DNA of 37,715 nt. Origin: an uncultured Flavobacteriaceae bacterium. Its GTDB lineage: Bacteria; Bacteroidota; Bacteroidia; Flavobacteriales; Flavobacteriaceae. This document shows positions 30,682 through 37,715 of this stretch, piece after piece; the first letter of the stretch is position 1; the number at the start of each line of letters is the position of its first letter. The notes below the pieces were generated by a model that saw only the letters and a program-made list of their open reading frames with translations, did not search any database and was not told where the DNA came from. The stretch is from positions 1-37,715 of the forward strand of contig CAJXUB010000019.1 of assembly GCA_913061125.1 (NCBI GenBank), given 5' to 3'. A program made the translations under genes and the position numbers.

Positions 30682-32024
30682 CGGTCGAAAGTTAATCTCA
30701 TGGCGGCACTATGGCCTGTAAATTGTGCGTTGTGATACACCAAGGTTCCGTTTAAAATCGTGTGTGTAACTCTAGACCTAAATGTTGTCCCTTCAAATGG
30801 AGACCACCCGCATTTGTATAAAATATTTTCTGGAGTCACCGTCCAGGGGTTATTTGGCTCCACCAAGATTAAATCGGCAAAATAGCCCTCTCGAATAAAT
30901 CCTCTTTGCTTAATTTGAAATAGAATGGCAGGGTTGTGCGCCATTTTTTCAACCATTTTTTCAATGGATATTTTTCCATCATGACAGGCCTCCATAAGGG
31001 CAACAACAGCGTGCTGTACCAGCGGTCCGCCAGATGGTGCTTTGGTGTATGGGTTTAATTTTTCGTGTTTGGTATGTGGCGCATGGTCTGTAGCAATGAC
31101 ATCAATTTTGTCGGACAACAGAGCTTTCCATAACGCCTCTCGGTCGTGAGGTGTTTTTACGGCAGGATTCCATTTTATTAAGGTTCCTTTTTGGTCATAA
31201 TCCTCGTCTGAAAACCATAAATGATGAATACAAACTTCGGCTGTAATTTGTTTGTCTTTGAGTGGTTTTTTGTTGGAAAATAGGGCCATTTCTTTAGCCG
31301 TAGACAAATGAAAAACATGCAATCTTGCCCCTGTTTTTTTGGCCAATTCAATGGCTTTTGAAGACGATAAATAACAGGCCTCTTCACTTCGAATTGTGGG
31401 ATGAAATTTTATCGGAATATCGTCCCCATATTCATCCACAAACTTTTTCGTGTTGGCCCGAATGGTTTGTTCGTCCTCGCAGTGGACCGCAATAAGTAAA
31501 TCTGTACTCGAGAAGATTTTTTCTAAAATTTCGGGATTATCCACCAGCATATTCCCGGTCGATGATCCTAAAAATAATTTTAGCGCAGCGACGGTTTTGG
31601 AGTCAACTTTTAGGATTTCATCCAAATTATCGTTGGTTCCACCAAACATAAAAGAGTAATTGGCAAATGATGTTTTTTCAGCGATTTTGAATTTTTCATC
31701 CAATTTTTCAATAGTGGTCGCTTGCGGTACCGTATTGGGCATTTCTATAAATGAGGTAATCCCCCCCGCAATGGCAGCTTTGGATTCGCTGGCAATATTG
31801 GCTTTGTGGGTGAGTCCGGGTTCTCTAAAATGCACTTGATCGTCTATCATACCTGGCATGAGGTATTTATTTTCGGCATCGATAACAAAGGTATTGGGGT
31901 GCTTTGCACTAATTGATGGTGCAATTTCTTTAATTAATTTTCCTTCAATTAACACATCGCCTTCTACGATTTTTCCTTCGTTGACAAGGCGAGCGTTTTT
32001 AATGAGAATGGATGAATTTTGCAT
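30678..32024 (-). CDS. pyrC: Dihydroorotase, Bacteroidota type
   Basis: A 448-residue cyclic amidohydrolase of pyrimidine biosynthesis, converting carbamoyl-aspartate to dihydroorotate. The amidohydrolase start LMPGMIDDQVHFREPG carries Gln63 where most dihydroorotases have the first His of the metal-binding HxH; only His65 is kept. I recall this substitution as typical of the Bacteroidota branch. Other motifs are present: metal-site His in VHCEDE and HVFHLSTAKE, and the catalytic Asp in ATDHAPHTKHEK. It starts directly after the upstream stop (TAA-ATG) and overlaps the next gene by 4 nt, giving a tight operon. DHOase is likely, although a related hydantoinase-type activity is conceivable. Confidence 0.9.
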   Translation of the reverse strand: MQNSSILIKNARLVNEGKIVEGDVLIEGKLIKEIAPSISAKHPNTFVIDAENKYLMPGMIDDQVHFREPGLTHKANIASESKAAIAGGITSFIEMPNTVPQATTIEKLDEKFKIAEKTSFANYSFMFGGTNDNLDEILKVDSKTVAALKLFLGSSTGNMLVDNPEILEKIFSSTDLLIAVHCEDEQTIRANTKKFVDEYGDDIPIKFHPTIRSEEACYLSSSKAIELAKKTGARLHVFHLSTAKEMALFSNKKPLKDKQITAEVCIHHLWFSDEDYDQKGTLIKWNPAVKTPHDREALWKALLSDKIDVIATDHAPHTKHEKLNPYTKAPSGGPLVQHAVVALMEACHDGKISIEKMVEKMAHNPAILFQIKQRGFIREGYFADLILVEPNNPWTVTPENILYKCGWSPFEGTTFRSRVTHTILNGTLVYHNAQFTGHSAAMRLTFDR

Positions 32025-32750
32025 TTACAGATGGCCTAAAAGTTGTTTTATTCGCATTTGAATGACTCCAAAAATGGCTTCCGAAATGATGCCTTTGGTG
32101 AGTTTTGATGCGCCTCGTATTCGATCGGTAAAGATAATGGGTATTTCCTTGATTTTAAATTTTTTATTGAATGCTTTGTATTTCATCTCAATTTGAAAGG
32201 CATATCCAATAAAATGTATGTCATTCAAATCTATAGCTTCAAGCACATTTCTGTGGTAACACACAAATCCAGCTGTAGGGTCTTTAACTGGCATTCCCGT
32301 GAGAATACGCACATACCACGAGGCCAAATAGGACAGTACAACTCGAGATAATGGCCAATTGACCACATTGATTCCCTGGACATAACGCGACCCAACGGAA
32401 ACATCCGCCCCTTGTTCTGCACAAGCAGAATACAGCTCTTGAATGGCCTTGGGGTTGTGAGAAAAATCGGCATCCATTTCAAATAAATAGTCGTAATCTT
32501 TTTGTAAACCCCACTGAAAACCAGCCAAATATGCTCTCCCCAAACCCTCTTTTTTAGGTCGAGAGAGCAAAAACAATTGTTGTGAAAATTCAGTTTTCAG
32601 AGCTAAAACCCTATCTGCAGTTCCGTCTGGAGAATTGTCATCCACTACCAAAATGTGAAGTTGCGGATACAGCCCAAATACCTCTCGCAGCAGAAGCTCT
32701 ACATTATCTACCTCGTTGTAGGTCGGAATTATAATTAGGGTATTTTTCAC
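32025..32750 (-). CDS. Polyprenol monophosphomannose synthase-like glycosyltransferase (GT2)
   Basis: A 241-residue family-2 glycosyltransferase of the DPM1 type. It should transfer a sugar (mannose or similar) from a nucleotide donor to a polyprenyl phosphate at the inner membrane. Motifs are the N-terminal IIIPTYNEVDNV, the VVDDNSPDGTA donor site and the metal-binding DAD (Asp93, Asp95) in EMDADFSHNP. The FTDRIRGASKLTKGI segment is a family hallmark. No C-terminal membrane domain is present. The start is GTG at 32750. It is the first gene of an operon with pyrC and DUF4296, and divergent from DUF4271-hemD. The sugar and acceptor cannot be told from sequence. Confidence 0.9.
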   Translation of the reverse strand: MKNTLIIIPTYNEVDNVELLLREVFGLYPQLHILVVDDNSPDGTADRVLALKTEFSQQLFLLSRPKKEGLGRAYLAGFQWGLQKDYDYLFEMDADFSHNPKAIQELYSACAEQGADVSVGSRYVQGINVVNWPLSRVVLSYLASWYVRILTGMPVKDPTAGFVCYHRNVLEAIDLNDIHFIGYAFQIEMKYKAFNKKFKIKEIPIIFTDRIRGASKLTKGIISEAIFGVIQMRIKQLLGHL

Positions 32751-32814
32751 AAAATTAAAGAGTATGGCGTAAAAATAAGCTATTTAATCGGAACCTCAGA
32801 TCAAATATTCTTTA

Positions 32815-32822
32815 TAGTTTTG
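32815..32822 (+). promoter_or_regulatory. Putative -7 box abutting the DUF4271 start (TAGTTTTG)
   Basis: TAGTTTTG matches TAnnTTTG and ends 3 nt before the ATG at 32826. The expected start of transcription would coincide with the AUG. Confidence 0.45.
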
Positions 32823-32825
32823 TGT

Positions 32826-33467
32826 ATGCTTCGAGAGATAATTTCCAACGACGGGTATGTGTACTGCAGTGTGGCAAGTCTAATCCTTTTGTTGATTGTC
32901 AAAACATTCCATGGCAAGCGTTTGAACGATTTTTTAGGGTTTTTGGGGAACTCCAATTATTTGCGAATTTACATCAAAGAACATTCTTTTTTTGATACTT
33001 TCGACAGTTTACTCTTTATTAATTTTGGAATTAACACTGCAGCCTTTGGCTGGATCATTTCCCAATGTTTTTTTGAATATGATGCCATGAATTTAGTTGC
33101 TTTTTTGGGTCTTTTTGGACTTATCTCAGGTGCTGTTCTATTGAAGATTGGACTCCAATTACTTCTTGGATATGCTTTTGATGCGCACAAATTTTTCCAT
33201 GTTTTATCATTTCAGCAAATCAGCAGTTTAAATTTTGCAGGCCTAGTGCTGTTACCCCTCAACGCCATCATTGTTTTTAACGCAAATTTTAACCCACTAG
33301 CCGTTCAAATAACGCTTGTTTCGATTCTCCTTATTCCGATTATTGGGCTTGTGAAAACCATACAATCAAATCTTAATGTTGTAACCGCAAACATCTTCTA
33401 TTTTATTTTGTATATTTGCACCCTGGAAATTGCACCCTACATCGTGGCGTACAACATCCTAAACTAA
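32826..33467 (+). CDS. DUF4271 family membrane protein
   Basis: A 213-residue integral membrane protein with about six hydrophobic segments, belonging to DUF4271, a family found in Bacteroidota. The N-terminus MLREIISNDGYVYCSVASL resembles other members and sets the start at ATG 32826; a TTG two codons upstream lies within the putative promoter box. Function is unknown. It is 26 nt upstream of hemD on the same strand; the two probably form an operon, a pairing I recall as recurrent in flavobacteria. Confidence 0.83.
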   Translation: MLREIISNDGYVYCSVASLILLLIVKTFHGKRLNDFLGFLGNSNYLRIYIKEHSFFDTFDSLLFINFGINTAAFGWIISQCFFEYDAMNLVAFLGLFGLISGAVLLKIGLQLLLGYAFDAHKFFHVLSFQQISSLNFAGLVLLPLNAIIVFNANFNPLAVQITLVSILLIPIIGLVKTIQSNLNVVTANIFYFILYICTLEIAPYIVAYNILN

Positions 33468-33493
33468 CCAAACGTCTTTTAGATTGAGCACCT

Positions 33494-34240
33494 ATGAAAG
33501 TAAAAACAATTTTAGTTTCTCAGCCGGAACCAAAAGTAGAAAATTCTCCTTACTTCGATTTACAGCAAAATCAAAAAGTTAAGATTGATTTTCGCCCTTT
33601 TATCCATGTTGAGAACGTAACCACCAAAGAAATTAGACTTCAGAAAGTTGATTTTTCAAAATATACTGCCATCATTTTAACCAGTCGGAACGCGGTGGAC
33701 CACTTTTTTAGAGTGGCCGAAGCCATGCGATTTAGGGTGCCAGACACCATGAAATATTTTTGCCAATCCGAGGCCGTGGCCTACTATCTGCAAAAATATG
33801 TAGTTTACAGAAAACGAAAAATTTATGTTGGCAAACGAACCTTCACAGAGCTAATTACGCTCATCAACAAATACAAAGATGAAACATTTTTGTTACCATC
33901 ATCCGACAAACTAAAGCCTTCTGTTCCAAAAGCATTAGACGCGTTGGGAATCAATTGGAAACAAGCCATTTTTTATAAAACAGTGATCAGCGATCTGTCA
34001 GATTTGGCTGATGTATACTACGATGTTTTGGTGTTTTTTAGCCCCTCGGGGATTGAATCACTTTTTCATAATTTCCCAGATTTCAAACAAAACAATACCC
34101 GAATTGCCGTATTCGGAAACTCCACCATTAAAGCTGTTGAAAACAAAGGGTTGAGAGTGGATATTGCCGCACCAACTAAAGAAACACCTTCCATGACTAT
34201 GGCACTTGAACAATACATCAAAAAAATGAATAAAAGATAA
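33494..34240 (+). CDS. hemD: Uroporphyrinogen-III synthase
   Basis: A 248-residue cytoplasmic enzyme of haem biosynthesis. It closes hydroxymethylbilane with inversion of ring D to give uroporphyrinogen III. HemD sequences are weakly conserved, but the two-domain pattern is present: VKTILVSQPEP at the start, YTAIILTSRNAVDHF, the interdomain region, and YDVLVFFSPSGIESLF with IAVFGNSTIKAVENKG near the end. Other hem genes are not in this window, so the pathway genes are scattered. It follows DUF4271 and ends with a strong terminator. ATG start. Confidence 0.88.
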   Translation: MKVKTILVSQPEPKVENSPYFDLQQNQKVKIDFRPFIHVENVTTKEIRLQKVDFSKYTAIILTSRNAVDHFFRVAEAMRFRVPDTMKYFCQSEAVAYYLQKYVVYRKRKIYVGKRTFTELITLINKYKDETFLLPSSDKLKPSVPKALDALGINWKQAIFYKTVISDLSDLADVYYDVLVFFSPSGIESLFHNFPDFKQNNTRIAVFGNSTIKAVENKGLRVDIAAPTKETPSMTMALEQYIKKMNKR

Positions 34241-34261
34241 TTTTTTTTGGGCAAATATTAT

Positions 34262-34292
34262 AAACGCCTGTTTCACAACGGGCGTTTTTTTT
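34262..34292 (+). terminator. Rho-independent terminator after hemD
   Basis: AAACGCC...GGCGTTT flank an inner GTT/AAC pairing with one T-G wobble, giving a stem of about 9-11 bp and a 4-nt loop, followed by a T run. The putative promoter of the next gene begins in this T run. Confidence 0.88.
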
Positions 34293-34318
34293 GTGTAAAG
34301 AAGAAAATCGTACCTTTA
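34291..34318 (+). promoter_or_regulatory. Putative promoter of the following lipoprotein gene (TTG, 17-nt spacer, TACCTTTA)
   Basis: TTG at 34291-34293, a 17-nt spacer and TACCTTTA at 34311-34318, one base from TAnnTTTG, 16 nt before the ATG. The -33 element overlaps the T run of the hemD terminator. Confidence 0.5.
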
Positions 34319-34334
34319 ACAAAAACAATAGGAT

Positions 34335-35213
34335 ATGAAACGAATTTTAACTGTAATAGCTATGACGGTTACTTTGGTTAGCTGCAACGACGAGGCCTAC
34401 GAATCGGATTCTGCAACGTCGGGCAACAATCCAAGTGACACCCCGGGTGGAAGCACTGAAGAATTTTTAACTATTGGAGAACAACGCTTTTGGATTTATG
34501 ACGTGCAAAGCAACAGTCAAGACCTTCCAGACATGGACTTTATGGCTCAAGACTCCGTTTATGTGGCCTCAATATCTGGTGCCAGTTTCACGTTGTCGGC
34601 CAATGACGATGGAATTGCTAACGGTAGTATGAATGGAATTATAACCAACGGTACTTTGAGTACCACAGCCACAACAATTTCCGTTGAGGCCGACTTGGAA
34701 TTGCCAGATACTTTTTCCAACTTGGGATTAGATAATAATTTGGAAATCAGTAATATGCTGCTTCTCGATTTAGAGGCCAACAACAATGATATCATGTTTG
34801 TTCAGGAGGCCAATTTTTCTGAAAATCTAGATATTGAAGGTACTCAAATTCCCATTCAAGTAAACTATGAATTAACGACCAAAAAGGTAAATTTTTATGA
34901 CTCAGTAACACTAAATGGCTCTGAATATAACAATGTTTTTGAGGGAATTTTGAGTTTATCGCTGAGTGTTAGCGGCACATTTAATCTGGGACTTTTTACT
35001 CAAAATGTTGCTATTTTGGAACCCCAAAATATACTTGAAACCAATTACTTTTATGCAGAACAAGTGGGCTTGGTTCGGGCGGAATCCACACAAGGTTTTA
35101 ATTTATCCTCACAACTTACTGCATTACTTCAACTGGTCAATATCCCTTTGAACTTACCAACAAGTGTAACGGTGGAAAACATTGAAGAGCTGGTAGATTA
35201 TTATGTTGAATAA
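34335..35213 (+). CDS. Putative surface lipoprotein of unknown family
   Basis: A 292-residue predicted lipoprotein: signal peptide ending LVSC (Cys17), then NDEAYESDSATSGN. This early acidic stretch resembles the Bacteroidota lipoprotein export signal, so it may be surface exposed. A Ser/Gly/Pro-rich linker follows, then a beta-rich body rich in Asn, Leu and Ser. I recognise no family or catalytic motif. It is a single gene with its own promoter, converging on the antiporter gene with 6 nt between stop codons and no terminator. Function unknown. Confidence 0.75.
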   Translation: MKRILTVIAMTVTLVSCNDEAYESDSATSGNNPSDTPGGSTEEFLTIGEQRFWIYDVQSNSQDLPDMDFMAQDSVYVASISGASFTLSANDDGIANGSMNGIITNGTLSTTATTISVEADLELPDTFSNLGLDNNLEISNMLLLDLEANNNDIMFVQEANFSENLDIEGTQIPIQVNYELTTKKVNFYDSVTLNGSEYNNVFEGILSLSLSVSGTFNLGLFTQNVAILEPQNILETNYFYAEQVGLVRAESTQGFNLSSQLTALLQLVNIPLNLPTSVTVENIEELVDYYVE

Positions 35214-35219
35214 TTTCAA

Positions 35220-36164
35220 TTATTGTCTAAACACAATAATCATAAAAATCCCATAAAGCAAAACCAACAAAAACCCTTCTTTTTTTTGGAGTTTGTGCCG
35301 ATTAAAAACGAGCACCAAAGGCAAGATAATGGCGGCAAAAACTAGCATCCAAATGGCATCTCTGGAGAGTATTTGAGCATCAATAATGGGAATGGTTTTT
35401 ACAATTGATGTGAGTCCTAATACAGAGCCAATATTAAAAATATTTGATCCTATGAGATTTCCAAGCGAGATGGCTTTTTCTTTTTTAATGACAGCAATTA
35501 CCGAGGCTGCAAGTTCCGGGATACTTGTTCCAACGGCCACTAAAGAGACGGAAATAACCGCTTCACTTACGCCCAGTGTTTGTGCAACTACAACTGCTCC
35601 ACCCACCAACCATTCGGCACCGAAATATAACGCCAAACCTCCAATGATAAGCCAAATTAATATTTTAAAATAGGACACCTGAGCTAATGCCGCCATGGAC
35701 TGATCTTCCTGTGTGGTTGATGATTTGGATTTTCGCAACAACAAAACCACGAAACCTATCAAGGCAGCGAATAATACCCAGCCCTCGGCGGAGGTTAATT
35801 GCTGATCGTTGCTAAGACAATAATACATCATCAATGAAAACACTATTAAGGCAGGCCAATTGAACACATAAAATGATTTGTCCACCTCGATAGTGGTACA
35901 CATTGCGGTTATACCTAAAACAAGACCGAGGTTGGCAATATTGGACCCAATAACATTGTTAATGGCAATGGAGGGCGAGCCCTGTAAAGCAGCATTCAAA
36001 CTCACCAAAAGCTCTGGAAGTGATGTGGCAAAGGACACCACCGTGAGTCCGATTACCATTTTTGAGAGGTGCAACTTGAAGGACAGACCAACAGAAGCAC
36101 GAACCAAATATTCGCCCCCAATAACAAGGAGAGCGAAACCTAAGAGCATGAATATAAAATCCAT
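35220..36164 (-). CDS. Calcium/sodium antiporter, CaCA family (YrbG-like)
   Basis: A 314-residue inner-membrane protein with about ten membrane segments. Both alpha repeats of the cation/Ca2+ exchanger superfamily are clear: repeat 1 has FATSLPELLVS with Glu51 and IGSNIANLG (72-80), and repeat 2 has GTSIPELAASV and LIGSNIFNIG. The acidic and Asn residues of these repeats line the ion site. It likely exchanges Ca2+ for Na+ or H+. A more polar loop (about residues 145-160) joins the halves. ATG start. A TATATTCG box (minus strand, 36187-36180) precedes it. It is divergent from the 49-residue ORF. Confidence 0.93.
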   Translation of the reverse strand: MDFIFMLLGFALLVIGGEYLVRASVGLSFKLHLSKMVIGLTVVSFATSLPELLVSLNAALQGSPSIAINNVIGSNIANLGLVLGITAMCTTIEVDKSFYVFNWPALIVFSLMMYYCLSNDQQLTSAEGWVLFAALIGFVVLLLRKSKSSTTQEDQSMAALAQVSYFKILIWLIIGGLALYFGAEWLVGGAVVVAQTLGVSEAVISVSLVAVGTSIPELAASVIAVIKKEKAISLGNLIGSNIFNIGSVLGLTSIVKTIPIIDAQILSRDAIWMLVFAAIILPLVLVFNRHKLQKKEGFLLVLLYGIFMIIVFRQ

Positions 36165-36229
36165 TCAGGGAATTTTTAACGAATATACTTTAAGATTTGA
36201 AAATAGGTGGATTAATCACAAAGAAATTC

Positions 36230-36237
36230 TATTTTTG
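36230..36237 (+). promoter_or_regulatory. Putative -7 box abutting the 49-residue ORF (TATTTTTG)
   Basis: TATTTTTG is an exact TAnnTTTG match ending 4 nt before the ATG at 36242, consistent with a leaderless transcript. Confidence 0.5.
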
Positions 36238-36241
36238 ACGT

Positions 36242-36391
36242 ATGAAATTGTTTTTTAAACTGTTGGCCGTTTTAAACAAACGGTTACTTCCAAGCTTAAC
36301 CAAGCGTAGGGTTGATTTGGCTAAAGCCAATAAATTGCAAATGGCCCTATTTGGTTGGCGGCTTTATGTCACTATGAGAGCGTTGGATTAA
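36242..36391 (+). CDS. Small conserved basic protein (49 residues)
   Basis: A short ORF between the antiporter and galE. It encodes 49 residues beginning MKLFFKLLAVLNKRLLPSLT and ending WRLYVTMRALD: a hydrophobic N-terminal helix, then a Lys/Arg-rich region and an aromatic C-terminus. I recall very similar short proteins (pattern FKLLA-IN-LPS...LDLSKA...GWRYYVT) in many flavobacterial genomes, sometimes labelled 'SsrA-binding protein', a label that does not fit SmpB. Promoter position, coding-like composition and remembered conservation support it as real. Its stop overlaps the galE 3' end by 4 nt. Function unknown. Confidence 0.75.
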   Translation: MKLFFKLLAVLNKRLLPSLTKRRVDLAKANKLQMALFGWRLYVTMRALD

Positions 36392-37419
36392 TTTTCTTTA
36401 CCTCTATATTTTTGTTCCCAACGCCAAGCAGATTCAATCATCTCATCAAGTCCAAGCTCGGCTTTCCAACCTAATTTTTGAAAAGCCAAATCTGTTGAAG
36501 CATACAGTTCAGTGACGTCGCCTTCGCGTCGATCTACAATTTGATAATTTAGTTTTTGACCAGAAACGCGCTCAAAGGCCTTAATTACATCCAGAACAGA
36601 AAAACCATTACCGGTTCCTAAATTATAAATTTCAAAAGATTGTTCTTGCTCTTGTTTAATCAATCGTTGAACGGCTTGAACGTGAGCTTTGGCCAAATCC
36701 ACCACATGAATATAATCTCGAACAGGGGTTCCATCTTTGGTTGGATAATCATCTCCAAACACCATAAGCTGATCTCGAATTCCTGCAGCAGTTTGAGTGA
36801 TATACGGCATCAAATTGTTGGGAATCCCGTTGGGTAATTCACCAATCTCGCCAGACTCGTGAGCACCAATGGGATTGAAATACCGCAACGAAATAGCAGA
36901 AAAATTTGGAGTTACTTTGGTGAAATCCTCTAAAATTTCTTCAGCTATTTTTTTGGTATTCCCATAGGGCGATGAGGGGCGCTGGGCCTTATGTGTTTCC
37001 AATATTGGCAGCGCTTTTGGGATTCCATAGACGGTTGCCGATGAGGAGAAAATAAAACTTTCAATGCCAACTTGATGTTGAAATTTAAGGGTATTCAACA
37101 GCGAATATAAATTGTTTTGATAATAATCTAAGGGCTTTTGAACGGACTCTCCAACCGCTTTTAGAGCCGCAAAATGAATGACTGCTGCAGCATCTTTATG
37201 AGCGGAAAACAACGATTCGGTTTGTACTGCATCTTTTAAATCCACTTGTTCGAATGTGGGGCGCACACCTGTTATGGCTTCGATCCGATCGATGGTATCT
37301 TGAGATGAATTGGATAAATCATCCACAACTACAACATCGTAATTATGACCAATTAGCTCGATGGCTGTATGAGAACCAATGTAGCCACATCCTCCTGTGA
37401 CTATAATTTTTTTCTTCAT
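36388..37419 (-). CDS. galE: UDP-glucose 4-epimerase
   Basis: A 343-residue extended SDR enzyme that interconverts UDP-glucose and UDP-galactose for polysaccharide and galactose metabolism. The NAD motif is GGCGYIGSH (9-17) and the catalytic pair is Tyr152 and Lys156 in SPYGNTKK, with Ser in SSSATVYG. GalE hallmarks such as RYFNPIGAHESGEIGE and PVRDYIHVVDLA are intact, and length is as usual. ATG start with a TAAATTTG box upstream. It converges with the 49-residue ORF with a 4-nt overlap and no terminator. Confidence 0.96.
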   Translation of the reverse strand: MKKKIIVTGGCGYIGSHTAIELIGHNYDVVVVDDLSNSSQDTIDRIEAITGVRPTFEQVDLKDAVQTESLFSAHKDAAAVIHFAALKAVGESVQKPLDYYQNNLYSLLNTLKFQHQVGIESFIFSSSATVYGIPKALPILETHKAQRPSSPYGNTKKIAEEILEDFTKVTPNFSAISLRYFNPIGAHESGEIGELPNGIPNNLMPYITQTAAGIRDQLMVFGDDYPTKDGTPVRDYIHVVDLAKAHVQAVQRLIKQEQEQSFEIYNLGTGNGFSVLDVIKAFERVSGQKLNYQIVDRREGDVTELYASTDLAFQKLGWKAELGLDEMIESAWRWEQKYRGKEN

Positions 37420-37438
37420 TATCTAATTTAAATATCAT

Positions 37439-37446
37439 CAAATTTA
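37439..37446 (-). promoter_or_regulatory. Putative galE -7 box (TAAATTTG)
   Basis: The minus strand reads TAAATTTG, 19 nt before the galE ATG. No -33 TTG is seen at usual spacing. Confidence 0.45.
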
Positions 37447-37622
37447 ATGAAATTAAAGAAGATTTGGGGGAAGATGGAGATTAAAAGCAAAGACAAAAAC
37501 TACAAAATTTAGTCTTTTCATCTGGGATGGGTTACAACAAGTCAAACGACCAAGTTCGAACCCCAAAAGTGAACTCTATTTTCGATTCAATTCCGATTTT
37601 ATCAAAGGAAATTTCAAACATT

Positions 37623-37658
37623 AAAAAAGGAGAACCAATTCCTGTGAATCAATTCTCC
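37623..37658 (-). terminator. Intrinsic terminator of tRNA-Arg
   Basis: On the minus strand GGAGAA...TTCTCC, with an inner GATTC/GAATT-type pairing, is followed by six T (the A run at 37623-37628). It lies 7 nt after the tRNA 3' end. Confidence 0.8.
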
Positions 37659-37665
37659 GGTTTAG

Positions 37666-37715
37666 TGACCTCGGCAGGATTCAAACCTGCAACCTCTTGA
37701 GCCGTAATCAAGTGC
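37666..37715 (-). tRNA. tRNA-Arg (anticodon ACG), 3' part; 5' part outside window
   Basis: The minus strand gives the anticodon stem-loop CTTGA-TTACGGC-TCAAG with anticodon ACG, then the T arm GCAGG-TTTGAAT-CCTGC, the acceptor 3' strand CGAGGTC and discriminator A. The D arm and 5' acceptor are beyond the right edge. No CCA is encoded. The ACG anticodon is normally edited to ICG and reads CGU/CGC/CGA. Confidence 0.92.

Noticed and set aside
35219-35240. ATTATTGT/ACAATAAT hairpin at the end of the antiporter gene, as a terminator
   Set aside because: The stem is only A-T rich with two G-C pairs, overlaps the antiporter stop codon and coding sequence, and has no T tract on either side.
37527-37700. 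Plus-strand ORF of 57 codons ending GLVTSAGFKPATS
   Set aside because: Its last third is the antisense of tRNA-Arg and of its terminator; the VTSAGFKPATS ending is a familiar artefact of reading tRNA genes backwards.
1-37715. CRISPR arrays, insertion sequences, phage or plasmid genes
   Set aside because: No regularly spaced repeats, transposase, integrase, or terminal inverted or direct repeats were seen; both tRNA genes lack a neighbouring integrase.

Overview
The window is chromosomal DNA from a member of the Bacteroidota, most likely Flavobacteriaceae. The grounds are two proteins with type IX secretion (T9SS) C-terminal sorting tails, several families typical of that group (DUF4271, DUF4296, DUF6252-like), a DnaE with a fused N-terminal exonuclease, a Bacteroidota-type dihydroorotase, and repeated TAnnTTTG promoter -7 elements instead of the E. 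coli -10/-35 pattern. Intrinsic terminators are clear. TTG and GTG starts are frequent. I see no CRISPR array, insertion sequence, prophage or plasmid module. This is a dense, mostly housekeeping region.

Layout. 1-6.8 kb: 5' part of mfd (minus, cut by the left edge), then a plus-strand run of TerB-like protein, DUF456 membrane protein, M1 aminopeptidase and a photolyase/cryptochrome. 6.8-12.9 kb (minus): dnaE, trxA with its own terminator, a DUF58 protein, and tRNA-Asp with a strong promoter and a structured trailer. 12.9-14.3 kb: a looser, AT-rich stretch with a small membrane protein and a lipoprotein. 14.3-17.5 kb (plus): rpsP, rimM, a glutaryl-CoA dehydrogenase-like gene, and an overlapping SGNH-hydrolase lipoprotein. 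17.5-20.3 kb (minus): a tight four-gene Fe-S/redox operon, mrp - nifU-like - ferredoxin-NADP reductase - [2Fe-2S] ferredoxin. 20.3-23.7 kb (minus): trmB - LysE exporter - alkyltransferase-like protein, then a PhoB/PhoR-like two-component pair. 23.9-26.8 kb (plus): two adjacent lamin-tail-like T9SS cargo genes. 26.9-37.7 kb: LuxE-like acyl-protein synthetase against tyrS; an SDR reductase against the DPM synthase - pyrC - DUF4296 operon; DUF4271 - hemD; an unknown lipoprotein; a Na+/Ca2+ antiporter; a 49-residue ORF; galE; and the 3' part of tRNA-Arg(ACG) at the right edge.

How the genes work together. The clearest joint module is the Fe-S operon: a P-loop carrier, a NifU-type scaffold, and a ferredoxin with its reductase, so cluster carriage and reducing power are encoded on one message. 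Other groups are DNA maintenance (mfd, photolyase, dnaE), translation (rpsP/rimM, tyrS, trmB, two tRNAs), and envelope or secreted proteins.

The most notable architecture is at gene boundaries. Five of seven convergent gene junctions overlap or lie within 6 nt with no terminator. Two intrinsic terminators sit directly upstream of the next start codon (trxA/DUF58 and rpsP/rimM). Three genes have a promoter -7 box 3-4 nt before the ATG, which suggests leaderless mRNAs. At least four genes are forced by in-frame stops to start at TTG or an even rarer codon. I found no obviously new defence or mobile system. The best candidates for something undescribed are the Fe-S/ferredoxin operon, the hairpin-controlled starts and the tRNA-Asp trailer.
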